64,000 bases of DNA, taken from contig CADAJF010000005.1 of the NCBI GenBank assembly GCA_902788175.1, positions 62,001 through 126,000 on the forward strand, written 5' to 3'. The DNA is from an uncultured Bacteroidia bacterium. Its GTDB lineage: Bacteria; Bacteroidota; Bacteroidia; Bacteroidales; UBA932. Positions within the stretch are counted from its first letter, which is position 1. Every line of letters starts with the position of its first letter. A program made the translations under genes and the position numbers. This document shows positions 25,433 through 33,433 of the stretch, piece by piece. Below the pieces are notes generated by a model that was not told the origin of the DNA, ran no database searches, and was given only the letters and a program-made list of their open reading frames with translations.

Positions 25433-28400
25433 ACGCGCTCTCGGAAAGGCCGTTGCCTTCCAGGGAGAGTTCCTTGAAGAAATCCGGTACGGGACGGCCC
25501 ATGAGGGTGTCTACGTACAGCTTGGCGATGTACTGCGCCAGCATGAAGCCGTGGCCGCGCATGCCCACAAACAGGCCCTTGGCGGGATCTACAATGTAGC
25601 GGGGCTCTGTGTAGTAGCCGCTCCAGGTGGCCTGGAAACTCATGCCGCGAAGGCGGGGAATCCACTCGCAGAAGACCTCGGCGCAAATCTCCAGGAACTC
25701 CTGGGTGTTGATTTTGAGGTCTTTGCCGGCCTCTGCGGCGTCCGTGGCGGGAGAGGCGCAGCCAATGATCTGGCCAGTGGAAGCCAGTTGCTGCCCGTAC
25801 ACCGCGCTGAAACCCTTGTAATGGCGGCGGTCTATGAGCATGTCCAGCGTGGCGCCGTCCGGGCCCAGCAGCGGCATGCGCTTGGTGATGAAGGCCTGGT
25901 GGCGCACCGGATAAAGGCCCGTCCGGATGCCCAGCAGGGAGGCAAACTTCTCTGCCCCTGCACCCAGCGCATTCACAAAGATGGCCGTACGGTAGCGGCG
26001 GTATTTCCCGCCGGGCAGTTTCACGGTAAGGATATAGTCTTTTCCGTCACGCACGGCATCTACCAGCTCCGTGTCCTCCAGCACCTGGCCGCCCTTGGCA
26101 ATGCCCAGGCCGCGTACGGTGTCGATGGTTTTGCCGGGGCTGGCCTGCCAGCAGTCCTTGGAGATGAGTGCATGGCTGTAGAGGTCCAGCTTGGGATTGA
26201 TATAAGGGGAAACCTCCTTGGCAAAGTCCTTACCCTCAACCATATAGGCGTTGGACCAGGCGCGAGAGGCGTCCAGGCTGCGGTAGGTGGCGTCGTCGTG
26301 GACAAAGTTCACGTAGCGGATCATGCGAAGGTCTATGTCCGTGAGCTTTTGCAGCTCCCGGAAGATCTCCAGGTTTCCGCGGGCAATCTCTGCCAAGGCG
26401 GGCACCGAGAAAGCGGGCCGACCACCGGCTATGCAGCGCCAGGAGCTGCCATGGTCCTTGTTCACCAGCACGGGTTTCAGGCCTTCCTCTGCCAGGTAGC
26501 GGAAAAGGGCCGTACCCGCCATGCCGCCGCCGGCCACAAATGCGCCCACCTCCACGGTCTCCGTAGGGGCCGAAGGCAGGATGAGCTCATGCTTGCCGGG
26601 CGATGCCACGCCGCCGATTTCCACCAGGTTGGCCATGGGGCCGCGGGGGGTAAATTCGCCCGTCACCTCTATTCCATGGGCCCGGAGGGCCTGTTTGGCG
26701 CGCGGCAGGCAGCGCGAGCCGCGGCATGGCCCCATGCCCATGCGGGAGATATGCTTGAGCTCCTGCGCCGTAATGCTGGTGCGGCCCTTCAGCTGTTCCA
26801 GCAGGCTGCGCAGCGAGACGTCTTCGCAGTGGCAGATATAGGTATCGGCGTCATCATCGGCCTGGGGAACCATGTTCAGCGGCTCCGGGTAGCGGTCCTT
26901 GGGGATGAAGCCGTGGGCGTCGGTGAGGCTGGCCTTCAGGGAAGAGGCCTTGATAACCGCCACGTGCGTCTTGTTGGGCTTGTGGAGGATGCGCTCTATG
27001 ACGCCTTCGCCTACGATGGCGCCGTTGTCATCTACCAGGAATACGTCCTTGCTCTGGGGGTCTTCGAACTCGAAGGGCAGGAAAAGCTGCTGCTTGCCGG
27101 GATTGTAGCCAAAGATGGCCAGGCCGGGGCACTGCGAGACGCAATCCATACAGCCGATGCACTTGTCGTAGTCAATGACAGGCGTGGCCGATGTGGAGCT
27201 CTTGGTGATGGCCCCCTGGCGGCAGGCGAAGGAGCAGGGGTTGCAGGCGAAGCCATAGAGGCAATCGGCGATGACAAAGGGCTTGGTGCGGCCCTCTTCC
27301 GGCCTGCGGGGCTCTTCCAGCACCCGCGTGGGTTTTTGCTGGGAGTCTATGTATTCGCGGCTGATTTCCAGGTACTTGGCATAGTCTGTCCTGAGGCCCA
27401 GGTCCTGCATCACCTCATAGGCGCACTGGCGCCCCCTAAGGACGGCCGATGTTCCCTCGCCGATTCTCACGGCATCGCCTACGCCATGGCAGTCGCGGCC
27501 GAAAACCCGGACACCCTTGGTGAAGAGGTTCTTGTCCGGCAGCAGGCCGGTGCAGATGTTGATGCAGTCTATGCCGTCTATGCGCACCTCCGTGCCGGGG
27601 ATGGCTTTGAAATTCTCGCACTTGGCAATGATGGCGCCCACCACGCCCGAACGGTCCTCGTTGGGGATGGCCTCCACCAGCGTGTAGCCGGTGAGGATGG
27701 GAATGCCCAGCCTGCGTACGCGGTTGGCCTGCACGGGGAAGCCGCCCTCACGGGGCATGGCCTCGATAATGGCCTTTACCCGAGCCCCGGCCTGCATGGC
27801 CTGGTAGGAGGTGAGATAGCCGATATTGCCGGCCCCCACGGTGAGGATGTTCTTGCCCAGGAGGGTGAACTCCGTATTCATCATGCGCTGGACCACGGCG
27901 GCGGTATAGACGCCGGGGAGGTCGTCGTTCTTGAAGGCGGGCATGAAGGGCAGGGCGCCGGCGGCCACTACCAGTACATCCGCATCCACGTAGCTGATTT
28001 CTCCGGTAGATACATTCTTGAGCGCCAGGCGTTTGCCCTCCAGGATGTCCCAGACTACGGAGTTCAGGAGGATGCCTTCGGCGGTTTCGCCGGTGAGGGT
28101 ATCGGCAATGTCAAAGCCGCGCATGCCGCCGTAGTGGCGCTCCTTCTCGAAGAAGAAGAACTGGTGGGTTTGCATGCGGAACTGGCCGCCCACGGAGGGG
28201 TTGGCGTCAATCACCAGGTTATCTACGCCCGCCTTGCGCAGCTCTTCCCTGACAGCCAGGCCGGACGGACCAGCGCCCACGATGGCAACCGTGGTGCGGT
28301 AAATCTTGCGCGCAGAGGCCTTGGGCGCCTCTTTTTCCTCCGGCGGGAGGGTGGCTTCCTGGACGCGGCACACTTCCTTAACCTCATCTATCTTGGTGAT

Positions 28401-28640
28401 GCAGATGCGGCGGACGTGGCCATCCACCAGCATTTCGCAGGCGCCGCACTTGCCGATGCCGCACTCCATGGAGCGGCTGCGGCCCTTGAGGCTATGGTGA
28501 TGTACGGGAAGGCCGGCCTGGTGCAAGGTGGCGGCAATGGTTTGTCCTTTCTGTCCCGTTACGGGCGTTCCTTCAAAAAGAAAAGTGTGAAGGTCCTCTG
28601 CGGGGACCTCCAGCACAGGATGGCTGCTTATCTTATACAT
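25425..28640 (-). CDS. Multidomain Fe-S/FAD oxidoreductase (HcnA-HcnB-HcnC / opine-oxidase-like fusion)
   Basis: The 1071-residue protein strings together parts that usually form separate subunits. Residues 1-95 hold a [2Fe-2S] ferredoxin domain with Cys60, Cys65, Cys68 and Cys80. Residues about 115-440 hold a FAD/NAD-binding disulfide-reductase-like domain (VGAGPSGLAV at 121). Residues 460-510 hold Cys460/466/469/473 and a 4Fe-4S motif CIGCMDCVSQCPG (Cys494-504). Residues 600-650 hold a BFD-like [2Fe-2S] motif (Cys603, 605, 639, 644). Residues about 695-1060 hold a DAO-type FAD amine or amino-acid oxidase domain (FVAGGGMAGT). It resembles HcnABC, opine oxidase and dye-linked proline dehydrogenase. 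The substrate is unknown; probably cytoplasmic or membrane-associated. Confidence 0.88.
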   Translation of the reverse strand: MYKISSHPVLEVPAEDLHTFLFEGTPVTGQKGQTIAATLHQAGLPVHHHSLKGRSRSMECGIGKCGACEMLVDGHVRRICITKIDEVKEVCRVQEATLPPEEKEAPKASARKIYRTTVAIVGAGPSGLAVREELRKAGVDNLVIDANPSVGGQFRMQTHQFFFFEKERHYGGMRGFDIADTLTGETAEGILLNSVVWDILEGKRLALKNVSTGEISYVDADVLVVAAGALPFMPAFKNDDLPGVYTAAVVQRMMNTEFTLLGKNILTVGAGNIGYLTSYQAMQAGARVKAIIEAMPREGGFPVQANRVRRLGIPILTGYTLVEAIPNEDRSGVVGAIIAKCENFKAIPGTEVRIDGIDCINICTGLLPDKNLFTKGVRVFGRDCHGVGDAVRIGEGTSAVLRGRQCAYEVMQDLGLRTDYAKYLEISREYIDSQQKPTRVLEEPRRPEEGRTKPFVIADCLYGFACNPCSFACRQGAITKSSTSATPVIDYDKCIGCMDCVSQCPGLAIFGYNPGKQQLFLPFEFEDPQSKDVFLVDDNGAIVGEGVIERILHKPNKTHVAVIKASSLKASLTDAHGFIPKDRYPEPLNMVPQADDDADTYICHCEDVSLRSLLEQLKGRTSITAQELKHISRMGMGPCRGSRCLPRAKQALRAHGIEVTGEFTPRGPMANLVEIGGVASPGKHELILPSAPTETVEVGAFVAGGGMAGTALFRYLAEEGLKPVLVNKDHGSSWRCIAGGRPAFSVPALAEIARGNLEIFRELQKLTDIDLRMIRYVNFVHDDATYRSLDASRAWSNAYMVEGKDFAKEVSPYINPKLDLYSHALISKDCWQASPGKTIDTVRGLGIAKGGQVLEDTELVDAVRDGKDYILTVKLPGGKYRRYRTAIFVNALGAGAEKFASLLGIRTGLYPVRHQAFITKRMPLLGPDGATLDMLIDRRHYKGFSAVYGQQLASTGQIIGCASPATDAAEAGKDLKINTQEFLEICAEVFCEWIPRLRGMSFQATWSGYYTEPRYIVDPAKGLFVGMRGHGFMLAQYIAKLYVDTLMGRPVPDFFKELSLEGNGLSESAFK

Positions 28641-28718
28641 GTGGTCTGTGGTTATCAGTGGGGCAAATATAATAAATTATCTGCTCATTTCCACATGATT
28701 GTGCTTTCTGTCCGGACC

Positions 28719-29264
28719 TTATTTCAGGGCAGAGTATTTGCGATACTCAGAGGGGAGCATCCCAAACCGATCCTTGAACGAGCGGTAGAAGGTAGAGGTT
28801 GTCTTGAATCCGGCCCGTTCGCCTACGGTGGTAACGGGTAAATCCTTCTCATTTACAAGCAGTTGCGCCGCATAACGGAGCCTGTAGGAGTTCACGTAAT
28901 CCCTGATGGGCAGCCCGCCGGTTATGCTCTTTACCGCAGAGGAGAGGTAGGTGCGGTTGGTTCCCAGCATCTTGGCCAATTTTTCACGGTCCAGTTGCTG
29001 GTCCCGGAACACCTCCCCTTCCTGCAAGAGCTCCGTAAGGCGTTTGAACAGCAGCTGGTCCTGCGTGAGCTGGGCCTCCGGAAGGCTTTGCAGCAGATGA
29101 TCGGCTGCTCCTTTAATGCGGAAGGTGTCTTCGGCCTGGCGGTACAGCAGCTTGTTCTTGCGATGGAGGGAAAGGTACATCCAGGCAAGAGCGCCACACA
29201 AAAGAGTCAGGACAACAATCGCAATTCCGGCCAGCGGCCCACATGACAACATCTCCATTTTCAT
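28719..29264 (-). CDS. Small membrane-anchored AraC-family regulator
   Basis: The 181-residue protein has one transmembrane helix (residues about 11-33, GIAIVVLTLLCGALAWMYLSL), a short linker and an AraC helix-turn-helix pair (about 95-178, KMLGTNRTYLSSAVKSITGG and VGERAGFKTTSTFYRSFKDRFGMLPSEYRK). There is no room for a periplasmic sensor, so the signal must come from a partner or from the membrane. The C-terminal half resembles the TPR-AraC regulator at the right end of the window. It lies 78 bases upstream of the flavoprotein gene on the same strand, which may be its target (inference). Confidence 0.85.
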   Translation of the reverse strand: MKMEMLSCGPLAGIAIVVLTLLCGALAWMYLSLHRKNKLLYRQAEDTFRIKGAADHLLQSLPEAQLTQDQLLFKRLTELLQEGEVFRDQQLDREKLAKMLGTNRTYLSSAVKSITGGLPIRDYVNSYRLRYAAQLLVNEKDLPVTTVGERAGFKTTSTFYRSFKDRFGMLPSEYRKYSALK

Positions 29265-29504
29265 AGCACAACTTCAAACTTCATAACGCAGGTACAAATT
29301 AAACCGCGAGGCCTTCGGCCTATAATGCCGATTAGTTATTTGGTAGCCATCCCTTTAAGCTCCTCCACAGACAACCCAGTCGCTTGGGCGCTAATTTAGT
29401 GAATTCCGCGCAGTCAAACAAGAGCGTGTTTCTTACGATTGCAGCGTGTTTCGCTATGCCCAAAAACTGTGATGGCTAACTGCCTGACGCACAAGACATT
29501 ACAC

Positions 29505-29537
29505 AAATCAATCGTTGCAAATTGCAACGATTGATTT
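29505..29537. repeat. Dispersed palindrome, copy 2 (perfect)
   Basis: A perfect 33-base palindrome, arms AAATCAATCGTTGCAA and TTGCAACGATTGATTT. It is flanked by TGCCTGACGCACAAG on the left and CCACTGTAGGTCAGGCG on the right, which are themselves partly inverted (CCTGAC/GTCAGG). No gene ends next to it. Confidence 0.85.
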
Positions 29538-29576
29538 CTATAACCCACTGTAGGTCAGGCGCTTGCGTATCAGAAA

Positions 29577-29601
29577 ATTCCCGGTCGGGGGCGGGAATGA
29601 C
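29577..29601. repeat. REP-like unit related to the sufD pair
   Basis: ATTCCCGGTCGGGGGCGGGAATGAC shares the layout and the end AATGAC with the sufD units (GATTGCCGGTCAAGCCGG...). Here it stands as a single unit in intergenic DNA. Confidence 0.45.
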
Positions 29602-29637
29602 GGAGCGAAAGATGGCCGGCCGGGGGGGAGAACGATA

Positions 29638-29739
29638 TCAGGCCATAACGCGGGGGCGGAGATAAAAAGGGAAACGGAGCGGTGCATCACTGCAGGGCTC
29701 CGTCAAAATATCGTCGGTACCGAAAATGGATAAAAACAT
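29638..29739 (-). CDS. Possible 33-residue peptide after the orphan twin-site promoter
   Basis: The frame begins ATG at 29739, 21 bases after the -7 box, the same distance as peptide genes in complete units, and encodes MFLSIFGTDDILTEPCSDAP followed by LRFPFYLRPRVMA. It lacks the Y-x-x-P...E-G-V-I-A core of the peptide family, so it may be decayed or non-coding. Confidence 0.2.
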   Translation of the reverse strand: MFLSIFGTDDILTEPCSDAPLRFPFYLRPRVMA

Positions 29740-29759
29740 GTACCGTCAGTGCTTCGATG

Positions 29760-29823
29760 CAAAGGTCTGCTTTTATTTGCAAACTCCTGTCCCACCAGCG
29801 CAAAAAAATTTCTCATTTTGGCA
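29760..29823 (-). promoter_or_regulatory. Degenerate orphan copy of the twin-site promoter
   Basis: In the minus direction: TGCCAAAATGAGAAA (29823-29809), then TGCGCTGGTGGGACA (29802-29788), then 20 bases, then GACCTTTG (29767-29760). Spacing is identical to the four good copies (21 bp between sites, 20 bp to the -7 box). The distal site matches 12 of 15 positions. No lipoprotein gene follows. Confidence 0.5.
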
Positions 29824-29842
29824 AATTTTCCTCACTCTTCTT

Positions 29843-29879
29843 TTGCATTTCGACAAAAAGTGTTGCATTTCGACAAAAA
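29843..29879. repeat. Two direct repeats TTGCATTTCGACAAAAA, 20 bp apart
   Basis: Identical 17-base units at 29843-29859 and 29863-29879, immediately upstream of the orphan twin-site promoter. The spacing of two helical turns resembles tandem regulator sites. A similar TGCATTTCGAC occurs once near 22437. Confidence 0.5.
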
Positions 29880-29964
29880 AGGCACTTCAGAGGACTTGGT
29901 CAGCCAAACCGCAATAGCAGGCAACACCCGCAAAGCCGGGCGAGGCGCAGAGGTGTGGAACAGC

Positions 29965-32091
29965 CTACCACTTTATCTGCACGCGAACGCCTTCGGGATT
30001 GTTGGGGAAGCGGAGGAGGGCGGTGCGGGAAAAGTCATCCCAGCTGGCGGGGCAGGGTGCGCCGTCCACCAGAACGGCCTTAGGGGCGCGGGGAAGCAGG
30101 ATGCGGGTGACGTTGTAGGTGTCCTGGGGGCCCTTGCAAACGTAGGAGAAGCGGCGAAGACCGCGGCGCTCATCATAAGAGCGGCTGCCGGCGGCCAGGA
30201 TTTGCGGGGCCTTTCCGGCTTTGCGCACATCGTACAGGAGCTTTTGCGTCCCGGGTGCCACCTCCAGACGGTCATAGACCGGAAGACCGGGGCCGAAAAG
30301 GTCTATCAGGCAGCCTTCGGCCACGTAAGGGCGCTCACAGGAGCCTTCATCCAGCACGGCCACCACCTGGTAAGGGCCTCTCTCCAGCGTAAGGGCGTTC
30401 CCCTCCGGCAGCGGGCCCAAAACCTTTTCCACGGCCGCCAGCAGCCGTTTTTCGCTGCCATCGGCCAGGACAAATTCCTTGGGGTCCTGCCTGAGGATAC
30501 TCAGGCTGCCTTCCCCGCAGGGATAGACGCCTTCCGGCGCAGCGGCACCCACCCCCAACAGCCGGAAAAGATGGTCTGACGGGGCTGCAAAGGCATGGTC
30601 CCCGGTATTCCACCATTCCTGCACCTGCTGGAAGGGGTCCGTGTCCGTGGCGCAGTACAGGAGATGGCCGCCGGAGCGCACCCAATTGGCCAGATAGCCG
30701 TGGGCGTCCGCGTCCAGCGGTTTCATGTTGGAGTAGCTCATCAGGAGCACTTTCACGCCATCCAGCGCCTTGTCATAACCCAGGTTCTCCATGTGCACGA
30801 TGCCCGGCCCACAGCCCTTTTTGAGCAGCGGCATAGCCAGGCCGAAGAAATTGGAAAGCTGCGGATCCTCATAGCCCTGATGCTCCGGAAACGCCTGAAA
30901 CATAAGGGAATTGGCCATCATGACAGCCACCTGGGGAGCAGGCGCCTGCGCCAGCGGCATCTGCTGCAACGCATGCAGCATCACCTGCATCATGGAAGAG
31001 AAATGCTCCGGAATGCGGCTTTTTTCCTCCGATCCGGGGCTCACCGGATACAGGCGCTCATAAATGCGCTCCGGCCAGGGCATGATCTCGTATTCATTCA
31101 CCTGCGGGTACAGCAGTTGCGCCGTGTAGGTGGCCTGGTAATTTCGCTTGAAGTCTTCCCAGTCCCGGGGCCTGTCCTCGATGGGGTCCGTCAGCAGCCA
31201 CAGGCGGCGGCCGGTGGGGGCTGTCATGGACGTCATGCAGCCGTACTCGAGGAAAGCCGTTTCAAAAACGCGCTCTTTCCGTACCCCCCGATAATAATTG
31301 GGCACGCGGGAAGTACCGGTCCATACCTGGGCAATGTAGCCGTCCACGCAAGGGAGCGAGGCCAGCGATGCTTCCGGGCTCACTATCTGCCACTGCGTAT
31401 AATTGATGAGCGAGTGGGTGGGCACGTAGCAGCGGATGTCGCGGCCCAGGCTGCGGCCGTACTCCTTGGCATAGCTAAACGCCTGGTCCAGCGCCCGGTA
31501 ATAGAGATGGTACTTGAGTTTCTGGCTAAGGTAGGTGGCTTCCGGGGAAGCGTCCTGCGGCTGCCAGGGGCACCCGTAAAAAGCCTCCCATTCCCGCTTG
31601 AAGGAAGCCGAGTAGCCGGCAGCGGCCCAGAACTCTGGTTCTTCCAGGAAGATATGGTCCACCCCGGCGTCTATTACCCGCTTGATCTGGCTCTCTTTGA
31701 AATAGTCCAGGTAATTCTGTGTGGGAACGATGTAAGGGACCATGGGACCGTGCCACAGGGTGTCTCCGGCGGCGTTGACCTGACCTTCGTCCATGTGGGA
31801 GGCGCCGTCCCAGGCGCCGGTGAAGTAGTCCTGGTAACCGCCCCAGGCTATGCCCGTCATGAAATGGGTCTGGTAGCCGCGCTCCTGCCAGGAGGCAAGG
31901 CGCTCCTCCACGGAGCGGCCCACGCCCTCCGAGGGGTTGCCGCCCGCGCCGTAAACCATCACTGCATCGGCCCGGTTATCCAGGGTGGGACGCCAGGAAC
32001 TGCCGCTTTGGAAGGTGGTCTTGGCCCCTTGTGGCGCGGAAGCCGTGCACGCTACCGCCAGTAGCGCGCAAACGCCTAAGCCGCAGCGCAT
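29965..32091 (-). CDS. Glycoside-hydrolase-like lipoprotein of unknown specificity
   Basis: The start at 32091 gives a 708-residue lipoprotein (MRCGLGVCALLAVACTAS). The much longer upstream frame is a shadow of the preceding gene. The body has features of a TIM-barrel enzyme: FMTGIAWGGYQDYFTGAWDG, VDHIFLEEPEFWAAAGYS with a candidate acidic pair, and YEIMPWPERIY, followed by a Rossmann-like glutamine-amidotransferase-type segment (KVLLMSYSNMKPLDADAHGYL) and beta-rich C-terminal domains. I do not recognise the family with certainty. Its start overlaps the stop of the DUF1080 gene by one base (TAATG), so the two are translationally coupled. Confidence 0.75.
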   Translation of the reverse strand: MRCGLGVCALLAVACTASAPQGAKTTFQSGSSWRPTLDNRADAVMVYGAGGNPSEGVGRSVEERLASWQERGYQTHFMTGIAWGGYQDYFTGAWDGASHMDEGQVNAAGDTLWHGPMVPYIVPTQNYLDYFKESQIKRVIDAGVDHIFLEEPEFWAAAGYSASFKREWEAFYGCPWQPQDASPEATYLSQKLKYHLYYRALDQAFSYAKEYGRSLGRDIRCYVPTHSLINYTQWQIVSPEASLASLPCVDGYIAQVWTGTSRVPNYYRGVRKERVFETAFLEYGCMTSMTAPTGRRLWLLTDPIEDRPRDWEDFKRNYQATYTAQLLYPQVNEYEIMPWPERIYERLYPVSPGSEEKSRIPEHFSSMMQVMLHALQQMPLAQAPAPQVAVMMANSLMFQAFPEHQGYEDPQLSNFFGLAMPLLKKGCGPGIVHMENLGYDKALDGVKVLLMSYSNMKPLDADAHGYLANWVRSGGHLLYCATDTDPFQQVQEWWNTGDHAFAAPSDHLFRLLGVGAAAPEGVYPCGEGSLSILRQDPKEFVLADGSEKRLLAAVEKVLGPLPEGNALTLERGPYQVVAVLDEGSCERPYVAEGCLIDLFGPGLPVYDRLEVAPGTQKLLYDVRKAGKAPQILAAGSRSYDERRGLRRFSYVCKGPQDTYNVTRILLPRAPKAVLVDGAPCPASWDDFSRTALLRFPNNPEGVRVQIKW

Positions 32092-33365
32092 TACAGTGTC
32101 TTTATATGGAGGTTGCGCCAGCGGACCTTGATGCCGCCGCCGTCGTGGATCTGGAGGGCTATGCGGCCATGCCCGGCGCCCACTTTCTCGTCGGTGATAT
32201 CCACCATCGATTCTCCGTTGAGCCAGGTCTGGATGCGGTCTCCCTGTGCCAGGATGCGCAGGGTATTCCACTCGCCCTCGCGGAGAACCTCCTCTTTCTC
32301 TTCCGGAATCTGGACCAGCCAGCCACGGCCGTAGGACTCATAGATACCGGCGGTGTCGTTGCCCTTGGGGGCCACCTCCACCTGCCAGCCGGCCACCTTG
32401 GCCGGAGGGGTGACTGTGCTGCGGAAGAACACGCCGGAGTTGCCGTTGGCCTCCTGCTTGAACTCTACGCTAAGGTCAAAGTCCTGGAAGTATTCGTCCG
32501 TTGCCAGGTAGCCGTAGTCGGAGAAATCTTCCCCGCTTTCGCACACCAGTTCCCCGCCGTCCACGTACCACTTATCCTTTCCATAGAGCGTCCAGCCCGT
32601 GAGGTCCTTCCCGTTAAAGAGCTCTTTTTCAACAGACCGGGTGGGCAGTTCCTTGATTTTGATATTGCGGAACCAGGCCGGATAGCCGTGGTCCTGCAGG
32701 CAGATGCGGCCCGTGCGGGAGAGGCCGTATTCCGGGGCGTTCTCCCACTTGCCGGAGTTCTTGCGCGCGAACCAGTCCGGTGTCCAGGCCTCGAATTCCA
32801 CCGTCACCTTGCCATTCAGGATATAAGTTACGTGGCCGTTGTCGAAGATAATCTCCGAGCTGTTCCACTCCCCGGCGGGCCTGAGGTCCCGGGCGTCAAA
32901 GTCCGGCACGTACATGGCATAGTCCACGGCGCAGCGCTGCCAGGGCACCAGGGCAAAGCCGTTCACGGCCTCCCAGTTGTCGTCGTCTATGAGCTGGTAC
33001 TCCGGGCCGGTGACGTAAGGCACTTTGTACTGAGGCGCTTCCACCACGTGGTACAGCATGCCGGAGTTGCCCCCGCGGGAGATTTTCCAATCCCACTTGA
33101 GGTGGAAGTTGGCGTACTCGCGCTCCGTGACAATGTAGCCGTTTCCGTCGTCCCCGTGGCCTTCTGCCAGGATGCAGCCGTCCTCCACCATCCAGGGGCC
33201 GGTGAGGGTGGTGCCGCCGAAGTCGCGCCAGCCATCCATGGTTTTTCCGTCAAAAAGGAGCTGCCAGCCCTCTGCCTTTTCCTTGGAGGTAAGGGTGTTG
33301 TCCCCGGGGGCGCAGGCAAGGACCAGGGCGCCTGCAGCCAGTACAAAGAATAACTTTTTCATCAT
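32091..33365 (-). CDS. DUF1080 (3-keto-disaccharide hydrolase type) lipoprotein, two domains
   Basis: A 424-residue lipoprotein (VLACAPGD lipobox) with two concanavalin-like DUF1080 domains. The first opens GWQLLFDGKTMDGWRDFGG and the second KELFNGKDLTGWTLYGKDKW, each with the NSGM/NSGV and EYQLIDDD-type motifs of the family. DUF1080 proteins in Bacteroidetes act on 3-keto-glycosides or bind glycans. Here it is the first gene of a two-gene operon with a GH-like lipoprotein, which suggests periplasmic glycoside processing. The promoter lies in the 68-base divergent spacer shared with the phosphodiesterase gene. Confidence 0.88.
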   Translation of the reverse strand: MMKKLFFVLAAGALVLACAPGDNTLTSKEKAEGWQLLFDGKTMDGWRDFGGTTLTGPWMVEDGCILAEGHGDDGNGYIVTEREYANFHLKWDWKISRGGNSGMLYHVVEAPQYKVPYVTGPEYQLIDDDNWEAVNGFALVPWQRCAVDYAMYVPDFDARDLRPAGEWNSSEIIFDNGHVTYILNGKVTVEFEAWTPDWFARKNSGKWENAPEYGLSRTGRICLQDHGYPAWFRNIKIKELPTRSVEKELFNGKDLTGWTLYGKDKWYVDGGELVCESGEDFSDYGYLATDEYFQDFDLSVEFKQEANGNSGVFFRSTVTPPAKVAGWQVEVAPKGNDTAGIYESYGRGWLVQIPEEKEEVLREGEWNTLRILAQGDRIQTWLNGESMVDITDEKVGAGHGRIALQIHDGGGIKVRWRNLHIKTL

Positions 33366-33403
33366 ATACGGTTTTTAGTTCTGCAAGATAGTAAAATTTT
33401 TTC

Positions 33404-33411
33404 TAAATTTG
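33404..33411 (+). promoter_or_regulatory. Putative -7 box (TAAATTTG) for the phosphodiesterase operon
   Basis: TAAATTTG fits TAnnTTTG, 22 bases before the ATG at 33434; TTCTG ends 20 bases upstream as a weak -33 box. Confidence 0.45.
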
Positions 33412-33433
33412 TAAGACAATAATTTTTTACGCC

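Larger units (their letters stand above)
29265..29964. other. 700-base region without a convincing gene
   Basis: It holds a GC-rich hairpin (GAGGCCTTCGGCCT near 29309), palindrome copy 2, a REP-like unit, a degenerate copy of the shared twin-site promoter and two TTGCATTTCGACAAAAA direct repeats. A 33-codon minus-strand frame at 29638-29739 is correctly placed after the promoter but has no recognisable motif. It is either a relic of a deleted lipoprotein unit or a locus for a short RNA. Confidence 0.6.

Noticed and set aside
25551..28841. 1096-codon plus-strand frame opposite the fused oxidoreductase
   Set aside because: Longer than the real gene but without any recognisable domain. The minus strand has five cofactor motifs in order.
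29505..29537. Palindromes as integron attC sites
   Set aside because: They are near-perfect palindromes without the R/L box asymmetry and extrahelical bases of attC, and no integron integrase is present.
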